Positions 42,370 through 49,601 of a stretch of 64,000 bases of DNA are shown piece by piece; position 1 is the stretch's first letter; every line of letters starts with the position of its first letter. This DNA comes from an uncultured Algibacter sp. GTDB lineage: Bacteria > Bacteroidota > Bacteroidia > Flavobacteriales > Flavobacteriaceae. A model generated the notes under the pieces. It was not told the DNA's origin. It searched no databases and worked only from the letters and a program-made list of their open reading frames with translations. The translations under genes were made by a program, and so were the position numbers. Location of the stretch: positions 57,813 through 121,812 of the forward strand of contig CANMQH010000011.1 of the NCBI GenBank assembly GCA_947499935.1. The letters are read 5' to 3'.

Positions 42370-44319
42370 TTATTCATTAACTTCTTTTAATGGTTCTGCT
42401 TCTTCTTTTTCAAAGGCGCGTTTTCCAAATATTTTTTCAAGATTGTCTTTAAAAATAACTTCTTTTTCTAATAGTACTTCCGCTAGTTGCGTCAGCTTAT
42501 CTTTATTGTCTTCAAGAAGTGAAATTGCACGTTGATATTGTTTTTCAATAATATCTGAAATCTCTTTATCTATCAATTCTGCTGTTTGTTCACTATATGG
42601 CTTTGTAAAACCATATTCGCTTTGTCCAGAATCATAATAGGTAATATTACCAATCTTATCACTTAGTCCATAAATAGTAACCATGGCTCTAGCTTGCTTG
42701 GTTACTTTTTCTAAATCGCTTAAAGCACCAGTTGATATTTTATCAAATATGACTTTTTCTGCCGCACGACCACCAAGCGCTGCACACATTTCGTCCAACA
42801 TTTGCTCTGGTCTAACAATTAAACGTTCTTCAGGTAAATACCAAGCTGCACCTAAAGATCGACCACGAGGTACAATAGTTACTTTAACTAATGGTGCTGC
42901 ATGTTCGAGCATCCAACTGGTAACGGCATGGCCTGCTTCATGAAAAGCAACAGCACGTTTTTCGCTTGGAGTAATAATTTTGTTTTTCTTTTCTAATCCA
43001 CCAATAATTCTATCTACGGCATCTAAGAAATCTTGTTTGTCAACAGCTTTTTTACCGTTTCTTGCAGCAATTAAAGCCGCTTCATTACAAACATTAGCAA
43101 TATCTGCACCAGAAAAACCAGGGGTTTGTTTGGATAAGAAATCTAAATCTAAATCTTTAGCTTTTTTAAGAGGTCTTAAATGGACTTCAAAAATTTCTTT
43201 ACGTTCTCGCACGTCTGGTAAATCAACATATATTTGTCTATCAAAACGTCCTGCACGCATTAATGCTTTGTCTAAAATATCAGCTCGGTTTGTGGCAGCA
43301 ATAACAATAACATTAGTATTGGTGCCAAAACCATCCATTTCTGTTAACAGTTGGTTTAGTGTGTTTTCACGCTCGTCGTTACTTCCAGACATCGCATTTT
43401 TACCTCTCGCACGGCCAATAGCATCAATTTCATCTATGAAAATTATTGAAGGCGATTTTTCTTTAGCTTGTTTAAATAAATCTCTAACACGAGATGCACC
43501 CACACCAACAAACATCTCAACAAAATCTGATCCAGATAATGAAAAGAAAGGCACTTTAGCTTCTCCCGCTACTGCTTTTGCTAATAAGGTTTTACCTGTT
43601 CCTGGAGGGCCTACTAAAAGCGCTCCTTTTGGTATTTTACCACCAAGAGCGGTGTATTTTTCTGGGAATTTTAGAAAATCTACAATTTCTTGTACTTCTT
43701 CTTTAGCACCTTCTAGTCCAGCAACATCTTTAAAGGTTGTTTTTACCTCTGTGTTTTGGTCAAAAAGTTTAGCTTTAGATTTTCCAATATTAAAAATCTG
43801 CCCGCCAGCACCACCGCCAGCACCACCAGACATGCGACGCATTATAAAAATCCAAACACCAATTAATAAAACAAAAGGAAGAATTCCCATAAGGAGATTA
43901 CCCCAATCGTTAGTTTCGGTATCAAATTTTATTGCTGGTTTTACAGCTAGATTTTTTGTGGCATCCTTTAACTGATTTTCAAAATTTTGAAGATCACCAA
44001 ATTCAAATTTATAATTTGGTAATTTGGTTGCAGATGGTATAAAGGATTTTGGTTTTGAGTTTTCGTGAATCTTTTTTTCTTCGGCGTCGGTTGTTAAATA
44101 TACCTTAGCAACTCTTGTGTTTTTTACAATATCTATTTTCTCAACATCACCGTCTTGTAGGTATTTGAAAAAATCTGATGGCGTGGTAGAATTATCATCT
44201 TGATAATTACCATTGCTAAATATTTGAAAGCCTAAAACTAAAGCTATTAGAATACCATATATCCAATACGGACTAAATTTTGGTTTCTTTTCTTTTAAAT
44301 TATTTTTGTCTTTTGCCAT
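42370..44319 (-). CDS. ftsH: ATP-dependent zinc metalloprotease FtsH
   Basis: This 649-residue AAA+ protease has two membrane helices (about residues 15-30 and 140-160) flanking a periplasmic domain, Walker A GPPGTGKT, Walker B IIFIDEIDAIG, the second region of homology with ATNRADILDKALMRAGRFD, and the zinc site HEAGH. A Gly-rich linker (GGAGGGAGG) precedes the ATPase. FtsH degrades misfolded and short-lived membrane and soluble proteins. It starts 9 bp after rsfS. A 331-codon open frame antisense to it (42980-43975) is a codon-bias artefact. Confidence 0.97.
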   Translation of the reverse strand: MAKDKNNLKEKKPKFSPYWIYGILIALVLGFQIFSNGNYQDDNSTTPSDFFKYLQDGDVEKIDIVKNTRVAKVYLTTDAEEKKIHENSKPKSFIPSATKLPNYKFEFGDLQNFENQLKDATKNLAVKPAIKFDTETNDWGNLLMGILPFVLLIGVWIFIMRRMSGGAGGGAGGQIFNIGKSKAKLFDQNTEVKTTFKDVAGLEGAKEEVQEIVDFLKFPEKYTALGGKIPKGALLVGPPGTGKTLLAKAVAGEAKVPFFSLSGSDFVEMFVGVGASRVRDLFKQAKEKSPSIIFIDEIDAIGRARGKNAMSGSNDERENTLNQLLTEMDGFGTNTNVIVIAATNRADILDKALMRAGRFDRQIYVDLPDVRERKEIFEVHLRPLKKAKDLDLDFLSKQTPGFSGADIANVCNEAALIAARNGKKAVDKQDFLDAVDRIIGGLEKKNKIITPSEKRAVAFHEAGHAVTSWMLEHAAPLVKVTIVPRGRSLGAAWYLPEERLIVRPEQMLDEMCAALGGRAAEKVIFDKISTGALSDLEKVTKQARAMVTIYGLSDKIGNITYYDSGQSEYGFTKPYSEQTAELIDKEISDIIEKQYQRAISLLEDNKDKLTQLAEVLLEKEVIFKDNLEKIFGKRAFEKEEAEPLKEVNE

Positions 44320-44328
44320 TTGTTTTTT

Positions 44329-44700
44329 TTAGTAACTCGTTTCTATAATTGTTGTTTTTGCATCGCCCCACAAGCTTTCAATGTCATAATATTCTCGTAT
44401 ATGTTTTTGGAATACATGTACCACAACATTTACATAATCGATTAAAACCCATTCCGAATTGTCTAAACCTTCAGTATGCCATGGGTTGTCTTTGAGTGTT
44501 TTGCTAACTTTTTTCTGGATGGAATTAACTATAGCGTTTACTTGCGTGTTAGATGTGCCTTCGCAAATAATAAAATAATCGCAAACTGTATTTTCTATGT
44601 CTCTTAAATCTAGTATGTTTATCTCTTTTCCTTTAACATCTTCAATACCACTAATGATAACTGATATTAATTGGTCTGCGCTAATTTTCTCTTTCGCCAT
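44329..44700 (-). CDS. rsfS: Ribosomal silencing factor RsfS
   Basis: This 123-residue protein has the RsfS/Iojap fold signature: NILDLRDIENTVCDYFIICEGTSNTQVNAI and the closing WVLIDYVNVVVHVFQKHIREYYDIESLW. It binds ribosomal protein uL14 and blocks subunit joining when nutrients are short. It is the first gene of the operon with ftsH and phospholipid genes and has a TAACTTTG box 20 nt upstream. Length and motifs are normal. Confidence 0.95.
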   Translation of the reverse strand: MAKEKISADQLISVIISGIEDVKGKEINILDLRDIENTVCDYFIICEGTSNTQVNAIVNSIQKKVSKTLKDNPWHTEGLDNSEWVLIDYVNVVVHVFQKHIREYYDIESLWGDAKTTIIETSY

Positions 44701-44719
44701 TAATTTGTTTTAATTTGTG

Positions 44720-44727
44720 CAAAGTTA
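44720..44727 (-). promoter_or_regulatory. Putative -7 box (TAACTTTG) for the rsfS-ftsH operon
   Basis: The plus-strand CAAAGTTA reads TAACTTTG on the minus strand, ending 19 nt before the rsfS ATG. It lies in the 93-bp gap divergent from birA. Confidence 0.55.
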
Positions 44728-44793
44728 TTATTTTTTTAGTTCTTTATACTTTAAAATATTCATAAGATTTTAGAGCAAGACAATAACCTGAAT

Positions 44794-45525
44794 ATGCATG
44801 TAATCAAACTTGATGCCACCGATTCAACAAATAGCTATTTAAAAAGGCTAAGTTTGGCTAAACCGTTAAAGGATTTTACTGCGGTTATCGCCAAAAAACA
44901 AACACAAGGTAGAGGACAAATGGGAACTATTTGGGGCTCTGAGGCGTCTAAAAACCTAACTTTTAGTGTATTTAAGGATATGTGTGATTTTGAAATTAAA
45001 GATTCTTTTTACATAAGTATGATTACAGCTTTGGCTTTAATTAAGACATTACAATTCTTTTCAATTTCTCGTTTGAGTATAAAATGGCCTAACGACATTT
45101 TGTCAGAAGATTATAAGATTTGTGGAGTTCTTATAGAAAATGTCATAAAACAGAATAAAATAAGCAACGCCATTATTGGTATTGGACTTAATGTAAATCA
45201 ATTGAAATTTGAAAATCTACCCAAAGCGTCATCATTGCATATTTTAACAGGTAAAACTTATAATTTGGATGAATTAGCTATATGTATTCTTAAAAACCTA
45301 GAAGATTATTTTTTAATGTTGAAGAATGGCAAATTTAAAATAATCATGGCTGAGTATAACTCACATTTATTTAGAAAAAATAAACCTTCTACATTTAAGA
45401 GTGCTGAAGGCTTAATTTTTTCTGGTTTTATAAAAGAGGTCTCTAAATTTGGACATCTTCAAGTTTTACTTGAAGATGATATTATAGAGACTTATAGTTT
45501 AAAAGAAATTTCGCTTTTGTATTAA
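44794..45525 (+). CDS. birA: Biotin--[acetyl-CoA-carboxylase] ligase
   Basis: This 243-residue class I biotin ligase has DATDSTNSYLKRL, the biotinyl-AMP loop in KKQTQGRGQMGTIWGSE, SIKWPNDILSEDYKICGVLIE and GIGLNVNQ. There is no N-terminal DNA-binding domain, so it is a mono-functional ligase rather than a biotin repressor. It attaches biotin to the carrier protein of acetyl-CoA carboxylase in the cytoplasm. It is divergent from rsfS. Its last codons overlap the convergent SRPBCC gene by 4 bp. Confidence 0.95.
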   Translation: MHVIKLDATDSTNSYLKRLSLAKPLKDFTAVIAKKQTQGRGQMGTIWGSEASKNLTFSVFKDMCDFEIKDSFYISMITALALIKTLQFFSISRLSIKWPNDILSEDYKICGVLIENVIKQNKISNAIIGIGLNVNQLKFENLPKASSLHILTGKTYNLDELAICILKNLEDYFLMLKNGKFKIIMAEYNSHLFRKNKPSTFKSAEGLIFSGFIKEVSKFGHLQVLLEDDIIETYSLKEISLLY

Positions 45526-45917
45526 ATAGCTTTTGGAATACTAGTAGCCAAGGTTTCAATAAATTTGGAGATAGGGCCTTTTATCATCATAGCCATCATA
45601 GGATTAAAATCTCCTGTAAAATCTAATTTAACATCACTAGAGTCTTCATTTACCTGAGTAATATTTGCAATAAGAGAAAAATCTAATTTTCCTCCAGCAG
45701 CACCTAAAACAATTTTATTAGGCGGTATAACTTCTTTCTTTTTTAGTACAATTTCTGGCATACCTTTAAGCGCAAAAAGAAATTTATCTTCGCTTAGAAC
45801 TTCAAATTTGCTAATATTTTCGGGCATTAAACTTTCAAAATTTTTAATATCAGCTAAAAAATTAAATACGTCTTCTGGAGATTTGCTAACACTAATTTTT
45901 GGTGATTCTAAATTCAT
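45522..45917 (-). CDS. SRPBCC-fold protein
   Basis: This 131-residue protein has the START/Bet v1-like pattern of the SRPBCC superfamily: SKSPEDVFNFLADIKNFESLMPE at the start, a middle of alternating strands and a long C-terminal helix (MMIKGPISKFIETLATSIPKAI). Such proteins bind hydrophobic ligands in a cavity, but there is no known substrate here. It is cytoplasmic. It lies 60 bp downstream of pyrE on the same strand, a pairing I recall from other flavobacteria. The 3' end overlaps the birA stop by 4 bp. Confidence 0.8.
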   Translation of the reverse strand: MNLESPKISVSKSPEDVFNFLADIKNFESLMPENISKFEVLSEDKFLFALKGMPEIVLKKKEVIPPNKIVLGAAGGKLDFSLIANITQVNEDSSDVKLDFTGDFNPMMAMMIKGPISKFIETLATSIPKAI

Positions 45918-45977
45918 AATATTGTTAAGTTATTATTTAAGGGAGTAATAATATTAAAAGGTTTTATATATACCTTA

Positions 45978-46622
45978 TCAATTAGCGTTCCATTCACTTG
46001 GATTTGTATTCCATTCTGATAATGTTTTGAGCTCTTTTTCAGAAATATAATTAGTTTCCAGAGCTTCTTCTAGTAAGTTTTCATAAGCACTTAGGGTATG
46101 AAGCGTAATGCCTTCGTCTTCAAAATTTTTAGCGGCAACCTCAAATCCATAAGTAAAAATGGCTATCATACCTTTTACATTAATATTGGCTGCTTTTAAA
46201 GCTTTTACAGCATTTAAACTGCTTTTTCCTGTACTTATTAAATCTTCAACAACAACAACATGTTGGCCACTTTCTATAAAACCTTCAATTTGATTTTTAC
46301 GACCATGCCCTTTGGCATCTGGACGTACATATATAAAAGGAAGATTTAAATATTCTGCTACAAGCATACCAATACCTATAGCGCCAGTTGCAACCCCAGC
46401 AATGGCATCTGGTTTGCCATATTGATCCTCAATATGTTTAGCCATGGTTTCGCGAATATAATTGCGTATTGGCGGAAAGGATAGTACAATTCTATTATCG
46501 CAATAAATGGGCGATTTCCAACCAGAAGCCCATGTAAATGGAGCTTTTGGGCTAAGTTTTATAGCATTAATTTGCAATAATACTTCGGCAGTTTTTTTGG
46601 CAGTGTCTTTATTAAAAATCAT
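45978..46622 (-). CDS. pyrE: Orotate phosphoribosyltransferase
   Basis: This 214-residue type I phosphoribosyltransferase has the PRPP loop VVVVEDLISTGKS, the catalytic flexible-loop region RPDAKGHGRKNQIEG with the key Lys and His, and the N-terminal SGWKSPIYCDNRIVLS. It makes orotidine monophosphate in pyrimidine synthesis. No other pyr gene is adjacent. A TAATTTTG box ends only 5 nt upstream of the ATG, so the message may be leaderless. It is divergent from the Nudix gene. Confidence 0.95.
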   Translation of the reverse strand: MIFNKDTAKKTAEVLLQINAIKLSPKAPFTWASGWKSPIYCDNRIVLSFPPIRNYIRETMAKHIEDQYGKPDAIAGVATGAIGIGMLVAEYLNLPFIYVRPDAKGHGRKNQIEGFIESGQHVVVVEDLISTGKSSLNAVKALKAANINVKGMIAIFTYGFEVAAKNFEDEGITLHTLSAYENLLEEALETNYISEKELKTLSEWNTNPSEWNAN

Positions 46623-46627
46623 GTAGG

Positions 46628-46635
46628 CAAAATTA
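46628..46635 (-). promoter_or_regulatory. Putative -7 box (TAATTTTG) for pyrE
   Basis: The plus-strand CAAAATTA reads TAATTTTG on the minus strand. It lies immediately upstream of the pyrE ATG (46622), implying a leader of nearly zero length. Confidence 0.45.
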
Positions 46636-46718
46636 CATATAAATTTAATTTTATGTTAATGGTTAGTTGCTAATAATTTTTTTTTTTTCAACAATGACCA
46701 GACTGTGACTAAAAATGA

Positions 46719-46726
46719 TATTTTTG
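46719..46726 (+). promoter_or_regulatory. Putative -7 box (TATTTTTG) for the Nudix gene
   Basis: TATTTTTG matches TAnnTTTG, 31 nt before the ATG at 46758. Confidence 0.5.
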
Positions 46727-46757
46727 CCGTATAATAACTGTTAATTTATAGTTAGGT

Positions 46758-47339
46758 ATGTACAAAGTTTTTGTTGGAGATAAACCCATAGTTTTAACAA
46801 CACGTGTTGAAGAAGAAAATGGTTTTAAAAACTATCCGTTAAAAAAGGGTAATGTAAAAAAAGCATTAAAAAGACTCAATAAAAAATCTATTAGAGAAGT
46901 ACATTTGATTCATAAAAATTCCGACATGCTTTTAGAAAAATTTTTAAAAGAACTCCCTAACGTAGTTGCTGGTGGCGGAAAAGTTTATAATGCTCATGGA
47001 GATGTATTATTTATACTTAGAAACGATAAATGGGATTTGCCTAAAGGAAAAACAGAAGGAGACGAAACTATTGAGGAAACAGCGCTAAGAGAAGTGGCTG
47101 AAGAAACAGGTGTTGATGGATTAGAAATAACGAAAGCCTTAGAGACTACATATCACATCTTTAAGCGAAATGGTAAATATAAAATTAAAATAACGTATTG
47201 GTTTGAAATGAAAACCACTTTTAAAGGCGACCTTTATGCCCAAGAGGAAGAGGGTATTACTAAAGTAGCTTGGTTAAATGATAAGCAAATAGAGGTGGCT
47301 CTGCAACACTCTTATGCAAATATTAAATTATTGGTTTAA
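46758..47339 (+). CDS. Nudix hydrolase
   Basis: This 193-residue protein carries an exact Nudix box (GKTEGDETIEETALREVAEETGV, matching Gx5Ex7REUxEExGU) at about residues 100-122, in a domain that opens AGGGKVYNAHGDVLFILRNDKWDLPKGK. About 70 extra N-terminal residues form a small alpha/beta region of unknown role. Nudix enzymes cleave nucleoside diphosphates linked to another moiety; the substrate cannot be named. It is cytoplasmic. It is divergent from pyrE by 135 bp and is followed on the same strand by a gene of unknown function. Confidence 0.9.
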   Translation: MYKVFVGDKPIVLTTRVEEENGFKNYPLKKGNVKKALKRLNKKSIREVHLIHKNSDMLLEKFLKELPNVVAGGGKVYNAHGDVLFILRNDKWDLPKGKTEGDETIEETALREVAEETGVDGLEITKALETTYHIFKRNGKYKIKITYWFEMKTTFKGDLYAQEEEGITKVAWLNDKQIEVALQHSYANIKLLV

Positions 47340-47388
47340 ATAAAAAGTACATTTAAAAGAGTTTTATTTAATTTTCTTAAAAAGAATA

Positions 47389-47754
47389 ATGAAGAGTTTT
47401 AATTTTCCATTTGGTACTATAAATATTTTAAATAATAATCTGGCAGAAATTATTGTAAGTGAAGGTGTTGTTATAGATGAATTAGCAGTAAAACAGTACT
47501 GTGATTTTTTAACGACCCATTTAGATGCTCCATTCTCGTTATTAATAAATAAAAAACATTCGTATACCTACACTTATAATGCGCAGAAATCAAAGAGGCT
47601 TTTAGGGAAAATAAACAAAATTGCAGTAGTTTGTACAACACTTGCAGGATTAATGTCTACCGAGATATTAATGAATGTTAAGGGCAATATTTTTAAGAAT
47701 ACTAAGGTATTTAATGAAAGTAAAAAAGCTTTAAATTGGCTGAAAACTAAATGA
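47389..47754 (+). CDS. Conserved protein of unknown function, possible SpoIIAA/STAS-like fold
   Basis: This 121-residue soluble protein has alternating strands and helices, with a hydrophobic strand KIAVVCTTLAG and a closing helix FNESKKALNWLKTK. The order strand-helix-strand and the 'xxALxWL' ending recall the SpoIIAA/STAS-like fold common in Bacteroidota single-domain proteins, but no phosphorylatable Ser is clear. It lies between the Nudix gene and a SulP transporter whose own C-terminus carries a STAS domain. Whether the two interact is speculation. I cannot assign a function. Confidence 0.6.
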   Translation: MKSFNFPFGTINILNNNLAEIIVSEGVVIDELAVKQYCDFLTTHLDAPFSLLINKKHSYTYTYNAQKSKRLLGKINKIAVVCTTLAGLMSTEILMNVKGNIFKNTKVFNESKKALNWLKTK

Positions 47755-47843
47755 ACGGCTAAAACTCTTAATATTCCTCAAACGTTTTAGTGTAATAACA
47801 CACCAAATTAAAAATTACTTCTTGTATCTCTGTTTATTAAACG

Positions 47844-47851
47844 TAAATTTG
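47844..47851 (+). promoter_or_regulatory. Putative promoter of the SulP gene (CTTG-N19-TAAATTTG)
   Basis: TAAATTTG matches TAnnTTTG and is preceded, after a 19-nt spacer, by CTTG (47821-47824) in the -33 position. The ATG follows 20 nt downstream. This is among the better-formed Bacteroidota promoters in the window. Confidence 0.6.
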
Positions 47852-47871
47852 TCTCTTCAAAAGTAAAGATT

Positions 47872-49494
47872 ATGACAGAATTTATTAGAAAGCGTGCAGC
47901 CAATGCTAAAAACGATATTTTAAGTGGAATAACGGTAGCATTAGCTCTAGTTCCAGAAGCTGTAGCCTTTGCTTTTGTTGCTGGTGTAGACCCTTTGGTA
48001 GGATTGTATGCTGCTTTTATGATAGGTCTTATTACAGCTATATTTGGAGGCCGCCCTGGAATGATTAGTGGCGCTACAGGTGCTTTAGCCGTGGTTATGG
48101 TGAGTTTAGTAGCAGAAGGTAATGCTATGGGAGAGGCAAGCGAACAATTAGGTTTATATTATTTGTTTGCAACCGTAATTTTAATGGGTCTTATCCAAAT
48201 GATGGCTGGTGTATTTAAGTTAGGTAAATTTGTTAGATTAATACCACACCCAGTTATGATGGGCTTTGTAAACGGCTTAGCTATCGTAATTTTTATATCC
48301 CAATTAGGCATGTTTAAAGATGTAAATGGCGATTGGTTTACAGGACAAAAACTTTGGATTATGTTAGGTCTAGTTGCTTTAACTATGGCCATTATGTATG
48401 GATTACCTAAACTAACAAAAAAAATCCCAGAAGCTTTAGTAGCTATTTTAGTAGTCTCTGCAATAGCCATTTTTGGCAATTTAGATGTTGCTACTGTAAA
48501 ATCATTTATAGTAGAAGGAAGTGGAGGTGCATCCCAAGGACTAGAGGGTGGTCTTCCAAAATTTCAAACAGATATTTTTACTAAAGTACCTTTTAATTTA
48601 AAAACATTATATTTTATAGGGCCTTATGCCTTAATACTGGCAGCCATTGGATTAATAGAGTCCTTAATGACGCTTAATTTAATAGATGAACTTACAGAAA
48701 CACGAGGTGATACTAATAGAGAATGTTTAGCTCAAGGTGGAGCTAACATTATTACAGGCTTTTTTGGAGGTATGGGAGGCTGTGCTATGATAGGCCAATC
48801 GTTAATTAATATAAAATCTGGAGGAAGAACACGTTTGTCGGGTATTGTTGCTGCCGTTTTGTTACTCTCATTTATTCTTTTTGCATCAGGTCTTATTGAG
48901 CGCGTGCCTATTGCTGCATTAGTTGGTGTTATGTTTATGGTTGTTATTGGCACATTTGCCTGGAGTAGCTTTAGAATTATAGGAAAAATACCAATAAGCG
49001 ATGCCATAGTATTAATAGCGGTATCTTTAATTACAGTATGGAAAGACTTAGCAGTAGCTGTAATTGCAGGCGTTATTATAAGTGCGTTAGTTTTTTCATG
49101 GGAAAATGCCAAAAAAATTAGGGCTAGAAAACGCAACAAAGAAGATGGTACAAAGGTATATGAGATTTGGGGACCTCTGTTTTTTGGTTCTATAAAGGCT
49201 TTTAACGATAAGTTTGATATTAAAAATGATCCTGAGTATGTTGAAATCGATTTTATCGAATCTCGAGTGAGCGATCATTCGGCTATAGAAGCTATTTTTA
49301 ACTTAGTAAATAAATACGAAGCTGCTAAAAAGAAAGTTAAATTAAAACATTTAAGTGAGGATTGTAAGTTAATGCTTTATAAATCTAGCCCTAAGTTTAG
49401 AGAAGTTATTGTTGAAGATATTGATGATCCACGTTATTATTTATCTGCTAATCCAGAGAATTTCCCAAAATCATTATCCGAGTATAAGCTTTAG
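47872..49494 (+). CDS. SulP/SLC26-family anion transporter with STAS domain
   Basis: This 540-residue protein has the SulP opening DILSGITVALALVPEAVAFAFVAGVDPLVGLYAAF, about twelve or more membrane helices, the conserved GGMGGCAMIGQSLINIKSGG segment and a C-terminal cytoplasmic STAS domain (about residues 430-530: VYEIWGPLFFGSIKAFNDKF, VEIDFIESRVSDHSAIEAI). SulP proteins move sulfate, bicarbonate, dicarboxylates or other anions; the substrate cannot be told from sequence. The gene is monocistronic by appearance, with its own promoter. The 107 bp downstream hold no terminator that I can see. Confidence 0.92.
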   Translation: MTEFIRKRAANAKNDILSGITVALALVPEAVAFAFVAGVDPLVGLYAAFMIGLITAIFGGRPGMISGATGALAVVMVSLVAEGNAMGEASEQLGLYYLFATVILMGLIQMMAGVFKLGKFVRLIPHPVMMGFVNGLAIVIFISQLGMFKDVNGDWFTGQKLWIMLGLVALTMAIMYGLPKLTKKIPEALVAILVVSAIAIFGNLDVATVKSFIVEGSGGASQGLEGGLPKFQTDIFTKVPFNLKTLYFIGPYALILAAIGLIESLMTLNLIDELTETRGDTNRECLAQGGANIITGFFGGMGGCAMIGQSLINIKSGGRTRLSGIVAAVLLLSFILFASGLIERVPIAALVGVMFMVVIGTFAWSSFRIIGKIPISDAIVLIAVSLITVWKDLAVAVIAGVIISALVFSWENAKKIRARKRNKEDGTKVYEIWGPLFFGSIKAFNDKFDIKNDPEYVEIDFIESRVSDHSAIEAIFNLVNKYEAAKKKVKLKHLSEDCKLMLYKSSPKFREVIVEDIDDPRYYLSANPENFPKSLSEYKL

Positions 49495-49601
49495 TTTTAA
49501 TTAGATTATATTGCATTAATAATCTTCTTGACCCCCATTTTTATCACTTAAACGTTTTTTTTGTCGGTTTTTTGTCTAAATTGCAAGATTAAAACCTACT
49601 A

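Noticed and set aside
42980..43975. A 331-codon open frame on the plus strand, antisense to ftsH.
   Set aside because: It is serine- and leucine-rich low-complexity translation of the opposite strand of a highly conserved AAA+ gene, with no domain and no promoter. It is a codon-bias shadow.
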